Source of the DNA: Fredinandcohnia quinoae
GTDB taxonomy: Bacteria > Bacillota > Bacilli > Bacillales > Bacillaceae_L
DNA length: 52,374 bases
Reading direction: 5' to 3'
Assembly: GCF_022427965.1 (NCBI RefSeq)
Contig: NZ_JAKTTI010000031.1
Span: forward strand, 1 to 52,374
Part shown: positions 42,754-50,937 of the stretch, piece after piece
How the letters are laid out: each line of letters opens with the position of its first letter
Numbering within the stretch: position 1 is the first letter of the stretch
Translations under genes and position numbers: made by a program
Notes under the pieces: generated by a model
The model's database searches: none
The model's input: the letters and a program-made list of their open reading frames with translations, nothing else
What the model was told of the DNA's origin: nothing

Positions 42754-44013
42754 TTATACGATATTATTGCTTAAGGGAACTGTAGGGAATGTAAATTTAA
42801 AAACTGTACCAACTCCGATTTCACTCTCACAAAGAATCGCTCCATTCATTGCTTTTACGATACTATATACAACCATCATTCCAAGACCAGTTCCTTTAGA
42901 TCCTTTTGTTGAATAATATGGTTCACCTAATCTTTCTAACTGATCTATTGTCATCCCAACTCCAGTATCCCTTACTAGGATAGTCAATTGGGATTTATGA
43001 TATTGTGTTTCAACAAATAATTGACCTCCACGAGGCATCGATTCTATCGCATTCTTTAATACATTTAAAAAGCATTGGTGAAATTTCTGCCGATCTCCTT
43101 CTATCGATCCAACCATCTCAAAATTAGTTATGATTTCTACAGAGTTTTGATTAGCCGTGGGTTTTAATATATTGATAACCTGATTTAGCTCTTGTTTAAC
43201 GTTAAGCCTTTCAATTGTTTCTAATGACGGTTTTGAAAAGGTAAGGTAATCTTGGATTACTTGCTCCGCAGATGCAAGCTCTTCCTTTATAATCGATAGA
43301 TATTCTTTTTGTTTTAGTCTTGGAAGATTATTTTCTTTTAGTAATTGTACAAAACCCATTGCTGCTGTTAGTGGATTTCGTATTTCATGAGAAATTGCAG
43401 CACCCATTTGTTCAACAGCTTGTAGCTTCTCAGATTTTATTAATGTTTGGCGCAAATAGAGATTATTACTAACAAATTCAATAATATAAGAGATTATTCC
43501 GATTCCAATTGGCAATATCCCAACATAAGCAAACCAAGCATCGAATCGATTAGCAGGGGGGGTAAAGAACTCCATCCCTAAGGCATTCAATATGCTAAGG
43601 AAGATTGCAATAATGATAGATAAGCAAATTCGTTTGCTTGGACTTTTTCTCCAAAACCGCGGATAACTTCGCCATAAGATAAAGGCGAGAGGTAGGTAGA
43701 GTAATATTGTAGCGTAGAAACCAGAATCTATACCGTAGAAAGCCCGAATTACAATAACTGTAAGTGATAAGATAGGACCGATTCCTAAATAGAGCCCACC
43801 TATCAATACTGGGATTAATCGAAGGTCAAAGTGAAAATTCGGTGTAGGTTGGTATGAAAACTGAAAACATGTCCATAAAAGAGCAACGCACCAAATATAT
43901 GCCTCCCATTTGGAAATAGTTAAATTTCTTTTTCTTTCTGACCAAATTAAGCCAATAAATAAAACAATAATTATTAATGAAAGATTGAAGAAAAAATGTT
44001 TTGTGATTTCCAT
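42754..44013 (-). CDS. kinB: Sporulation-type sensor histidine kinase, KinB-like
   Basis: A 419-residue membrane kinase. Residues 1-190 hold about six helices of the LytS/YhcK 5TM receptor type (LIPVLIGGLYLGIGPILSLTVIVIR shown in part: GGLYLGIGPILSL). The H-box is AISHEIRNPLTA (His near 213). N, G1 and G2 boxes are NVLKNAIESM, RDTGVGM and GTGLGMMVV. No HAMP or PAS domain and no response regulator nearby. This architecture matches KinB, which feeds phosphate to Spo0F. ATG 44013 follows AAGGTGA. Its promoter carries a Spo0A-type box, supporting a sporulation role. Confidence 0.85.
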   Translation of the reverse strand: MEITKHFFFNLSLIIIVLFIGLIWSERKRNLTISKWEAYIWCVALLWTCFQFSYQPTPNFHFDLRLIPVLIGGLYLGIGPILSLTVIVIRAFYGIDSGFYATILLYLPLAFILWRSYPRFWRKSPSKRICLSIIIAIFLSILNALGMEFFTPPANRFDAWFAYVGILPIGIGIISYIIEFVSNNLYLRQTLIKSEKLQAVEQMGAAISHEIRNPLTAAMGFVQLLKENNLPRLKQKEYLSIIKEELASAEQVIQDYLTFSKPSLETIERLNVKQELNQVINILKPTANQNSVEIITNFEMVGSIEGDRQKFHQCFLNVLKNAIESMPRGGQLFVETQYHKSQLTILVRDTGVGMTIDQLERLGEPYYSTKGSKGTGLGMMVVYSIVKAMNGAILCESEIGVGTVFKFTFPTVPLSNNIV

Positions 44014-44046
44014 TGGGTCACCTTTTTACTTTAAAGTCTTAAATAA

Positions 44047-44075
44047 ATTATACAATATTTATAATAATTCGACAA
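44047..44075 (-). promoter_or_regulatory. kinB-like promoter with overlapping Spo0A-type box
   Basis: On the minus strand TTGTCG (44075-44070), 17-bp spacer, TATAAT (44052-44047). TGTCGAA (44074-44068), an exact 0A-box core, overlaps the -35. Spo0A binding there could repress or, as at some SigA promoters, activate. Confidence 0.65.
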
Positions 44076-44133
44076 TAGAACTAAAACTAATATGGTTACA
44101 TATAGAATGAGCTATGGTAGTATAGAGGTAAGT

Positions 44134-44139
44134 TATAAT
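44134..44139 (+). promoter_or_regulatory. -10 element of the thiamine operon
   Basis: A perfect TATAAT about 9 bp before the riboswitch begins. The matching -35 is poor (GCTATG at 17 bp). Confidence 0.5.
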
Positions 44140-44147
44140 AGATTTAT

Positions 44148-44234
44148 AGGGGGGCTCACACATGTGGGCTGAGAGTAAGCGAAATGTAGCTTTGACCCAT
44201 GAACCTGATTTGGATAATGCCAACGTAGGGAAAT
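44148..44234 (+). ncRNA. TPP riboswitch (THI element)
   Basis: The conserved thi-box is clear: GGGGGGCTC at the start, TGGGCTGAGA, then GACCC-ATGAACCTGATTTGGA and TAATGCCAACGTAGGGAA. The variable P3a-type stem (TAAGCGAAATGTAGCTTT) lies between. It binds thiamine pyrophosphate and acts through the terminator that follows, controlling thiM-thiE-thiD. Confidence 0.96.
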
Positions 44235-44249
44235 AATGCTTGCTTTTTC

Positions 44250-44290
44250 ATGCGGTATATCCTTATTGGGTATATCGCATTTTTAATTTT
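44250..44290 (+). terminator. Riboswitch-controlled terminator
   Basis: ATGCGGTATATCC (44250-44262) pairs with GGGTATATCGCAT (44268-44280) with wobble pairs, followed by TTTTTAATTTT. It is placed between the TPP aptamer and thiM, so it is the expression platform. Confidence 0.88.
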
Positions 44291-44307
44291 ATTAGGGGGG
44301 AAGAAAG

Positions 44308-45132
44308 ATGTTTGAAAAAGTCTTTGAAAATATTGATAGAACTATACCACTTGTACATAATATAACGAATTATGTGACAGTCAATGATGTTGCAAACATG
44401 ATTCTAGCATGTGGTGGGTCACCAATTATGGCAGATGATATGGCGGAGGTAGAGGAAATAACAAGTATATGTAATTCACTTGTTATTAATATCGGTACAC
44501 TAAATGATAGAACAATTCACTCAATGATTCTAGCTGGAAAAAAAGCTAATGAGCTCGGTAACCCAGTCATCCTTGACCCTGTTGGAGCAGGTGCTTCCAA
44601 GCTTCGTACAAATACAGTTTATGAACTATTAAATGAAGTTAAATTTACGGTAATTAGAGGAAATATTTCTGAAATCAAGACTGTTTATGCGGGAAGTGGT
44701 TCAACGCAGGGTGTAGATGCATCAATAGAGGACTTAGTTACAAATCATAATCTTGATGAAATGATTGAACTTGCTCAGAGATTAAGTAGAAGGACGGGGG
44801 CAGTTATTGCGATTACAGGTGAGATTGATATTGTAGCAGATGAAAAGAAAGTGTATATGATCCGTAATGGTCATGAAATAATGTCAAAAATTACTGGTAC
44901 AGGTTGTATGCTTACTGCTGTTATTGGTGCTTATTGTGGTGCAAATAAAGGCGATACTCTTGATAGTACAGCTGCTGCAGTAAGTGCAATGGGACTCTGT
45001 GGCGAACTTGCCTATGAGAAATTATTGAAAACAAACGGGGGAACATCTAGCTTTAGAACATTTCTTATTGATTATATGAGTGTAATGAACCATTCACTTT
45101 TAGAAAAGGGGAGTAAAATTGAAACTAGATAA
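44308..45132 (+). CDS. thiM: Hydroxyethylthiazole kinase ThiM
   Basis: A 274-residue ribokinase-like enzyme phosphorylating 4-methyl-5-hydroxyethylthiazole for thiamine salvage. Family motifs are VHNITNYVTVNDVANMILACGGSP, NIGTL, LDPVGAGAS, RGNISEI, and the active-site ITGTGCMLTAV with the catalytic Cys. Length is standard. ATG 44308 follows AGGGGGGAAG. It overlaps thiE by 14 bp. Controlled by the upstream TPP riboswitch and terminator. Confidence 0.96.
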   Translation: MFEKVFENIDRTIPLVHNITNYVTVNDVANMILACGGSPIMADDMAEVEEITSICNSLVINIGTLNDRTIHSMILAGKKANELGNPVILDPVGAGASKLRTNTVYELLNEVKFTVIRGNISEIKTVYAGSGSTQGVDASIEDLVTNHNLDEMIELAQRLSRRTGAVIAITGEIDIVADEKKVYMIRNGHEIMSKITGTGCMLTAVIGAYCGANKGDTLDSTAAAVSAMGLCGELAYEKLLKTNGGTSSFRTFLIDYMSVMNHSLLEKGSKIETR

Positions 45133-45769
45133 TGACTCAATGCTTTTATATGCAGTCACTGATCGTGCTTGGTTAGGTGACCGCACACTTGCTGAGCAAG
45201 TAGAAGATGCGATAATAGGTGGAGTAACCTTCGTTCAATTGCGAGAAAAAAGCCTACCATATGATGAATTTTTAAAACAAGCAATCCATATTAAAAAAAT
45301 TACAGATACATTTAAAGTACCATTTGTAATTAATGATAATGTTGAAGTTGCGATTGCTAGTGATGCTGATGGTGTTCATGTTGGGCAGGAAGATCTATCA
45401 GTTAAAAAGGTAAGAAGTATGATTGGTTCCGACAAAATCCTGGGAGTATCCGTACAAACAGTAGAACAAGCACTGAAAGCAGAGCAGGAAGGTGCAAATT
45501 ATCTTGGTATCGGTGATGTTTTTGGTACAAAAACAAAACATGACGCTACTCCAATGAACTTTGAAACAGTGAAAGAAATCTGTACAAACGTTTCAATTCC
45601 AGTTGTTGCAATTGGAGGAATTAATGAAACAAATCTATTAGAGCTCTCTGGTAGTGGAGTGGATGGAGTTGCTGTAATATCAGCTATATTTGCAAATTCT
45701 GATATTGTGGAAGCATGTCAAAAACTACTTGAACTTTCTAAGAAAATGGTAAATGAGGGATCAGTATGA
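45119..45769 (+). CDS. thiE: Thiamine-phosphate synthase ThiE
   Basis: A 216-residue TIM-barrel enzyme joining HMP-pyrophosphate and thiazole phosphate to thiamine phosphate. Motifs are YAVTDRAWLG, FVQLREKSLPYDEF, PFVINDNVEVAIASDADGVHVGQ (residues about 70-92), GVSVQTVEQA, YLGIGDVFGTKTK, and AIGGI. The start is TTG 45119 after AAGGGGAG; an ATG at 45140 would cut conserved N-terminal sequence only slightly. Overlaps both thiM and thiD, so the three are translated together. Confidence 0.95.
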   Translation: MKLDNDSMLLYAVTDRAWLGDRTLAEQVEDAIIGGVTFVQLREKSLPYDEFLKQAIHIKKITDTFKVPFVINDNVEVAIASDADGVHVGQEDLSVKKVRSMIGSDKILGVSVQTVEQALKAEQEGANYLGIGDVFGTKTKHDATPMNFETVKEICTNVSIPVVAIGGINETNLLELSGSGVDGVAVISAIFANSDIVEACQKLLELSKKMVNEGSV

Positions 45770-46542
45770 AAAAGGTACTAAGTATTGCTGGATCTGATTG
45801 TAGTGGTGGTGCAGGAATTCAAGCTGATATTAAAACAATTACAGCACATAAAATGTATGCAATGAGTGCAATTACCGCTCTTACGGCGCAAAACACAACT
45901 GGTGTGTATGGAGTAATCGATACCCCACCGGAGTTTGTCGGTCAGCAGCTTGATTGCATTATGAATGATATTTTTCCAGATAGTGTGAAAATAGGAATGG
46001 TTTCTTCACCATTAATCATAGAAAAAATTGTAGGAAAACTGATTGAATACAAACCTCGTAATATTGTTGTTGATCCTGTCATGATCTCAACAAGTGGTAA
46101 TAGACTCTTAAGTGAGGATGCGATGGATGCATTAATTAATAAACTGATTCCACTTGCAACGGTTATTACCCCTAATCTTGCTGAAGCAGAATGCCTTAGT
46201 GAAATGGAAATCCATACGAAGGAAGACATGCAAAAGGCAGCTTTGAAATTATCAGGATTTTACGACGGGAATATTTTAATTAAGGGGGGGCATCTTAAAT
46301 CTACTGCAGATGATCTATTATACAGCAATGGAGAATTTATCTGGTTTACGGGTATTAAAATTGATAATCCTAATGCTCATGGTACAGGCTGTACGCTATC
46401 TTCTGCCATAGCATGTAATTTGGCGAATGGATTAGATATTAAGACAAGCATTCAGCAAGCGAAAAATTATATTACGGGTGCATTGAAAGCAGGCCTTGAT
46501 CTTGGAAAGGGAAGCGGACCATTGAATCATCATTACAGGTAA
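45766..46542 (+). CDS. thiD: Hydroxymethylpyrimidine (phosphate) kinase ThiD
   Basis: A 258-residue ribokinase-like enzyme that phosphorylates HMP and HMP-phosphate. The signature SIAGSDCSGGAGIQADIKTI, VVDPVMISTSGNRLL, TPNLAEAE, IKGGHL and the C-terminal GTGCTLSSAIA active-site loop are present. Its ATG overlaps the thiE stop by 4 bp. Last gene of the riboswitch-controlled salvage operon. A terminator follows at once. Confidence 0.95.
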   Translation: MKKVLSIAGSDCSGGAGIQADIKTITAHKMYAMSAITALTAQNTTGVYGVIDTPPEFVGQQLDCIMNDIFPDSVKIGMVSSPLIIEKIVGKLIEYKPRNIVVDPVMISTSGNRLLSEDAMDALINKLIPLATVITPNLAEAECLSEMEIHTKEDMQKAALKLSGFYDGNILIKGGHLKSTADDLLYSNGEFIWFTGIKIDNPNAHGTGCTLSSAIACNLANGLDIKTSIQQAKNYITGALKAGLDLGKGSGPLNHHYR

Positions 46543-46546
46543 GAAA

Positions 46547-46575
46547 TAACCCCCTCATATAGGGGGTTACGCATT
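46547..46575. terminator. Hairpin terminator between thiD and trhO
   Basis: TAACCCCCT (46547-46555) pairs perfectly with AGGGGGTTA (46561-46569) around CATAT. T-content after the stem is low on both strands. Its right arm touches the 3' end of the convergent trhO gene. Confidence 0.7.
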
Positions 46576-47475
46576 TAATTGATGTTCTTTTACATAACGA
46601 TTACTTGGGTGTTCCTTACATTCTTCGCTACATGAGCGTAAATGTTTGTGTTCACATTCTTCACATAAGAGTAAGTGTTTATTACAGTCGGGATTTCCGC
46701 ATTTGACATACCGTTCCTCAGGATTTCCACAGTGATAACAATTGCCTACAATCACTTCTTCACCAGTTCTGTTTACAGATACAGAAATACGCTCATCAAA
46801 TACATAGCATTTCCCATCCCATAATGCTCCTTTAACTTCAGGGTCATATCCGTACGTGATAATTCCACCATGTAATTGATTCACATTCTGAAAACCTTCA
46901 TTAACGAGGAAACCAGAAAATTTTTCACAGCGAATTCCACCGGTACAGTAGGTTAGTACTTTTTTATCCTTGTATTTGCTTAGATTTTCTTCGACCCAGG
47001 CTGGAAGCTCACGAAATGTTTCGATATTAGGACGAATAGCATTTTTAAAATGGCCCAAATCATACTCATACGTATTTCTTGCATCAAGAATAATGACATC
47101 ATCATCCTGCATCGCTTCAAAAAACTCTTTAGGTGTGAGATGTTTTCCGGTAACTTCATTAGGATTCAAGTCATTGGCCAAATGAAGATTAACAATCTCT
47201 GGTTTAACCTTTACCTTCATTTTTTTAAAAGCATGTCCAGAGCTAGGTTCGACTTTGAAAATAATATCAGTAAATCGAGCATCTTCACGCAAAGTATTCA
47301 TGTATCGCTCTGTCTGTTCAATAGTACCAGATACCGTACCATTCAAACCTTCTGTGGCAACTAAAATTCTACCCTTAAGACCAATTTCATTGCATAATTC
47401 CAAATGAGCATCTCTAAATGCCTCTGGGTCCTTTATTTGTACGTATTTATAATATAGTAGTACTTGATAATTCAT
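46567..47475 (-). CDS. trhO: tRNA uridine(34) hydroxylase TrhO
   Basis: A 302-residue rhodanese-family enzyme (YceA/YbfQ group) that hydroxylates tRNA U34 as a step to 5-methoxyuridine-type modifications. The N-terminal domain includes [18 protein letters not shown]. The rhodanese domain has [17 protein letters not shown] and the catalytic Cys loop [13 protein letters not shown]. The C-terminal Cys-rich part ([31 protein letters not shown]) looks zinc-binding. ATG 47475 follows AGGTGAG; the GTG at 47484 lies inside that site. It ends within the arm of the terminator shared with thiD. Confidence 0.93.
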   Translation of the reverse strand: MNYQVLLYYKYVQIKDPEAFRDAHLELCNEIGLKGRILVATEGLNGTVSGTIEQTERYMNTLREDARFTDIIFKVEPSSGHAFKKMKVKVKPEIVNLHLANDLNPNEVTGKHLTPKEFFEAMQDDDVIILDARNTYEYDLGHFKNAIRPNIETFRELPAWVEENLSKYKDKKVLTYCTGGIRCEKFSGFLVNEGFQNVNQLHGGIITYGYDPEVKGALWDGKCYVFDERISVSVNRTGEEVIVGNCYHCGNPEERYVKCGNPDCNKHLLLCEECEHKHLRSCSEECKEHPSNRYVKEHQLNA

Positions 47476-47575
47476 TTTACTCACCTATTCTATTTCTTTC
47501 TTACCTAAAGTATAATATCAAAAAAACGTATGTAAGTGAACAATGGATTCAATTTGAAGGCAATCTCATTAAATA

Positions 47576-47616
47576 AAAAATGGCCACTTATCTTAACTTT
47601 GATAAGTGGCCATTTT
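47576..47616 (-). terminator. Intrinsic terminator overlapping the MBL gene end
   Basis: AATGGCCACTTATC (47579-47592) pairs with GATAAGTGGCCATT (47601-47614). On the minus strand the stem is followed by a T-run. The stop codon of the MBL gene (47593-47595) lies in the loop, so the first arm is coding. Confidence 0.92.
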
Positions 47617-48483
47617 GTTAGTTTCATGTACAGTCAAGCCAAGGCGATAGAGATGTTTACGAATACCACATCGTTCCCACGTATTGAAAATAGGCTCTTT
47701 TAATGCATTTTTGGGGTAAAAGATACCAATATTTGATAGTTCCTCAAATGAAAGTCCTTGTCGTGCATATTGCTCAATCACTTCATCACGTTTTTCGATA
47801 ATCGCAAGGAAATTATCCATTGCTTGTTTAAAATCTTGTTTGGAGAAAATTCCTTTTTGATGTCCAGTAATATATGTATGAACATCTAAGGAGAGAAGGC
47901 GTTCTCCGGATTTTATGAAGTCTTCAATGTCTCCGTCGCTACCGTTATACCATGGACCGAAGGATGTCATGTCATAATCTCCAACAAAGGCAACACCTAA
48001 ATCAGGGAAGTAGGGACATGAAAGACCTTCCGTGTGTCCTGGAATATGAAGAAAAACAACCTTAACATCACCAAATGTATAATCGATTTCATAGTTATAA
48101 GTTCCCGAAATTTCCTCAAGATTTGTTATCCATTCCTGTGGTAGGGTTTTACGCCACATTTCTACACCCTTAGAACCCCATTCTTGATGGATTCCATTGG
48201 CTTTTGCAACTCCATCAATTGTTCTTGTTGTTTCAAATTCGATTGGATTAATCCACTTCGTTGCATTTTTAAATAAATAATTGTGCCCGGTGTGATCGGG
48301 GTGATAGTGGGTATTTATGATAAGTTCAATTCCGTATTCTTTATCGATTGAGGTCAATGCCATCGGATCTGCTCCAGAATCAATTAATACCTTGTCAGAA
48401 CAATCAATATATAAACTTCTTGAAAAAGGGACCTTACTATTATTTGGACCCTCTACAATAATAAGCGGACCAATGCTTTTCAA
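47593..48483 (-). CDS. MBL-fold metallo-hydrolase
   Basis: A 296-residue metallo-beta-lactamase-fold enzyme. Zinc ligands are the NTHYHPDHTGH motif (HxHxDH), a later His in IPGHTEG, the bridging Asp in VGDYDM, and GHQKG. No signal peptide. The start is probably TTG 48483 after GAGGTGA at 5 bp; GTG 48492 overlaps that site. The gene is preceded by a promoter covered by a FadR-type palindrome, hinting at a thioester or acyl substrate and a fatty-acid link. The last seven codons form one arm of its own terminator. The substrate is unknown; it resembles no well-studied MBL subclass to me. Confidence 0.85.
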   Translation of the reverse strand: MKSIGPLIIVEGPNNSKVPFSRSLYIDCSDKVLIDSGADPMALTSIDKEYGIELIINTHYHPDHTGHNYLFKNATKWINPIEFETTRTIDGVAKANGIHQEWGSKGVEMWRKTLPQEWITNLEEISGTYNYEIDYTFGDVKVVFLHIPGHTEGLSCPYFPDLGVAFVGDYDMTSFGPWYNGSDGDIEDFIKSGERLLSLDVHTYITGHQKGIFSKQDFKQAMDNFLAIIEKRDEVIEQYARQGLSFEELSNIGIFYPKNALKEPIFNTWERCGIRKHLYRLGLTVHETNKMATYQS

Positions 48484-48520
48484 CTTGCTCACCTCTTTTA
48501 GAATGAGTCCTTCAATGAGT

Positions 48521-48571
48521 ATAATGAGTGAATATTCATTCATTATATCATATCATTATTAAATAAAACAA
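48521..48571 (-). promoter_or_regulatory. Promoter of the MBL gene overlapped by a FadR-type operator
   Basis: On the minus strand TTGTTT (48571-48566), 18-bp spacer, TATAAT (48547-48542). ATAATGAGTGAATATTCATT (48521-48540) plus CATTAT (48541-48546) is a 26-bp palindrome with one mismatched pair. Its core TGAGTGAATATTCATTCA (48525-48542) differs by one base from the B. subtilis FadR consensus as I recall it. It reaches the -10 and covers the start point. Confidence 0.68.
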
Positions 48572-48597
48572 AGAACAGTGTCACTGTTCTTTGTTTT
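48565..48597 (-). terminator. Near-perfect palindromic terminator of the 2-oxoacid oxidoreductase operon
   Basis: AAAACAAAGAACAGTG (48565-48580) and CACTGTTCTTTGTTTT (48582-48597) are fully complementary around one base. On the minus strand the stem ends in TTTTATTTAAT. It also contains the -35 of the MBL gene. Confidence 0.88.
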
Positions 48598-48607
48598 AAC
48601 TGTATTC

Positions 48608-50920
48608 TTACAAATATGGACTTTCATGCTTTGCTTTAAGCATATTCCATCGCCGTTCAACTTCATCACGGAATTCCTGAAGCATATCTTTACTTTCTTC
48701 CTTTAGTAAATGCTTTGTTTTTCCCATTAATTCAAGCCATCTTGTTACATCAATACGCTTATTCTTTTCCTCGGGATTATAAGTAATAGTTGTGATTCCG
48801 TGTTCTACTTCATAGAGAGGGAAGAAACAGGAGTTAACAGCTGCTCCTACGATTTCCTGCCCGAGTTCGTCCTTTGATTTCCAGTTTAATGGACATGTGA
48901 TTAAAATTTTTCCGTATACTAATCCTTCATTTTGAGCATACCATTGTGCCTTGGCGGCTTTCTTCAAGAGATCCCGATCTAATGCCTCCGTACCGGTAAA
49001 TACGTAAGGAATATGCGTTGCAGCCATTATTTGTGCTGTATCCTTATGATGGAACGGCTTTCCATTTTGAAAACTCCCGACATTTGAAGTACTTGTCATA
49101 TGACCCATTGGAGTTGAATAGGAAAGCTGACTTCCTGTATTCATATAACCTTCATTATCATACTCAAGAATGATCATTTTATGGTTTCTTAATGCAGTAC
49201 CAATTGCAGGACCCATTCCAATATCCATTCCACCATCACCAGTAACCATCACAAATGTGAAATTATCACTCAATCCTAGTTCCTCGAATTCCCCACGCCT
49301 TTTGCGCTCATGGAACATTTCGACTAGTCCTGATAATGTAGCAGAACCATTTTGGAAAAGATTATGGATATAGGTCGCTTTATGGGCACTATATGGATAA
49401 CCGGTTGTCACAACCATTGCACATCCTGTATGGAATAAAGCAACAATATCCCCTTCAATTCCTTTGAAAAATAATTCTAATCCAGAGAAAATTCCACAAC
49501 CAGGGCATGCCCCATGACCGGAAGCAATTCGTTTTGGCTTTTTAGTAAGTGAACGTAAAGGTGGAATTTTTACTTTTAATTCACCAGTTTCATCATCAGG
49601 TGTTACAGTGATCAATCCAGTTACTAAATCCTCTTTTTTCAACGGATTAACGATTCTTTGTGGAGCTTTGTCAGGGTCTCCAGGTGTATGTCCAAAATAA
49701 TCAAATGGCTTTTCCACAAAATCTGTTTCGACGGCATCCTGTGCCAAACGGAAAAAGTGTTCAGCATCATCTGCATAAAAGTCCTTTCCACCAAGTCCAT
49801 ATACACGGTTGATAACCTTTGTACTAGCATTACCATATGTTTGCAAGGTGGCTCTAATTTCAAGAGCCATATTGCCCCCATGCGCCCCATAGGAATCGGC
49901 ACGATCGCCTACTGTTATCGCTTTGACATTCTTCAATACTTCTGCAAGCTGCCTTTGCGGGAATGGACGAATCATATTCGGTGAGATAACTCCTGCTTTG
50001 ACACCCTGTTCACGAAGACGATCCACTACGTCCTTACAAACCTCAGCAGCTGAATTAAGCATAAATACTGCAATTTCTGCATCTTCCATTCGATATAAAT
50101 CTAGAACCGGATACTCACGGCCTGTAAGTTCAGCATATTCTTTAGAAATTCTATCAAAAACCTTTTCAGCATTATACATCGCTTCTGATTGCTGGTAGCA
50201 ATTATTGATATAATCCGGTTCATTCATATACGGACCGATTGTTACTGGGTTTTCACGATCAAGTGCATGTGGAAAGTTCCTTGGTGGATCACCAATAAAG
50301 TCGTGTACATCTTTTTTATTCTTAATTACTTGTACACGTCTTTTTTGATGGGATGTAAAATAACCATCAAAGGAGACGATAACAGGTAACCGAACCTCAG
50401 GATCTTCTGCAAGTTTAATAGCTAAAATATTCATATCATAGACTATTTGCGGGTCACGTGCCATCAAAATCGGCCAGCCGGTATTGAGAGCAAAATATAA
50501 ATCAGAGTGATCACCATGAATATTTAATGGGCCAGACACCGATCGATTGACTAAATTCAAAACCATTGGAAAACGGGTTCCAGATTGAACAGGCAATTGT
50601 TCAAGCATGTACAAGAACCCATTCGCACTGGTTGCATTGAATACACGACCCCCACCAGTTGACGCACCATAGCATATACCGGCAGAACCGTGTTCACCAT
50701 CAGCTGGTATTAGTACAATATCATGCTCTCCCTTTGCCTTCATCCCATCCAAAAATTGTGCAACTTCAGTGGAGGGAGAAATCGGATAATATCCCATCAC
50801 GTGATAGTTAATTTGGTGTGCTGCATATGCAGCCATTTCATTACCTGATTCGAAGACTATACTTTGTTCAAGGGTGCCTTTTTGGACGTTCAGCTTTTCA
50901 CTAGTTACATCTATGGACAA
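48608..50920 (-). CDS. 2-oxoacid:ferredoxin oxidoreductase, fused alpha-beta subunit
   Basis: A 770-residue fusion of the alpha and beta parts of a pyruvate/2-ketoacid:ferredoxin oxidoreductase. The alpha part (about 20-400) has GNEMAAYAAHQI, YYPISPSTEVAQFLDGM and GEHGSAGICYGAS. The beta part (about 470-700) has GHGACPGCG and HTGCAMV Cys motifs for an iron-sulfur cluster, and the TPP motif GDGGMDIGMG with GYMNTGSQLS. With the gamma-delta partner it would decarboxylate a 2-oxoacid to acyl-CoA and reduced ferredoxin. TTG 50920 lies 8 bp after AAAGGTGG; GTG 50932 overlaps that site. The substrate could be pyruvate or another ketoacid. Confidence 0.88.
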   Translation of the reverse strand: MSIDVTSEKLNVQKGTLEQSIVFESGNEMAAYAAHQINYHVMGYYPISPSTEVAQFLDGMKAKGEHDIVLIPADGEHGSAGICYGASTGGGRVFNATSANGFLYMLEQLPVQSGTRFPMVLNLVNRSVSGPLNIHGDHSDLYFALNTGWPILMARDPQIVYDMNILAIKLAEDPEVRLPVIVSFDGYFTSHQKRRVQVIKNKKDVHDFIGDPPRNFPHALDRENPVTIGPYMNEPDYINNCYQQSEAMYNAEKVFDRISKEYAELTGREYPVLDLYRMEDAEIAVFMLNSAAEVCKDVVDRLREQGVKAGVISPNMIRPFPQRQLAEVLKNVKAITVGDRADSYGAHGGNMALEIRATLQTYGNASTKVINRVYGLGGKDFYADDAEHFFRLAQDAVETDFVEKPFDYFGHTPGDPDKAPQRIVNPLKKEDLVTGLITVTPDDETGELKVKIPPLRSLTKKPKRIASGHGACPGCGIFSGLELFFKGIEGDIVALFHTGCAMVVTTGYPYSAHKATYIHNLFQNGSATLSGLVEMFHERKRRGEFEELGLSDNFTFVMVTGDGGMDIGMGPAIGTALRNHKMIILEYDNEGYMNTGSQLSYSTPMGHMTSTSNVGSFQNGKPFHHKDTAQIMAATHIPYVFTGTEALDRDLLKKAAKAQWYAQNEGLVYGKILITCPLNWKSKDELGQEIVGAAVNSCFFPLYEVEHGITTITYNPEEKNKRIDVTRWLELMGKTKHLLKEESKDMLQEFRDEVERRWNMLKAKHESPYL

Positions 50921-50937
50921 TATAGTTACCACCTTTC

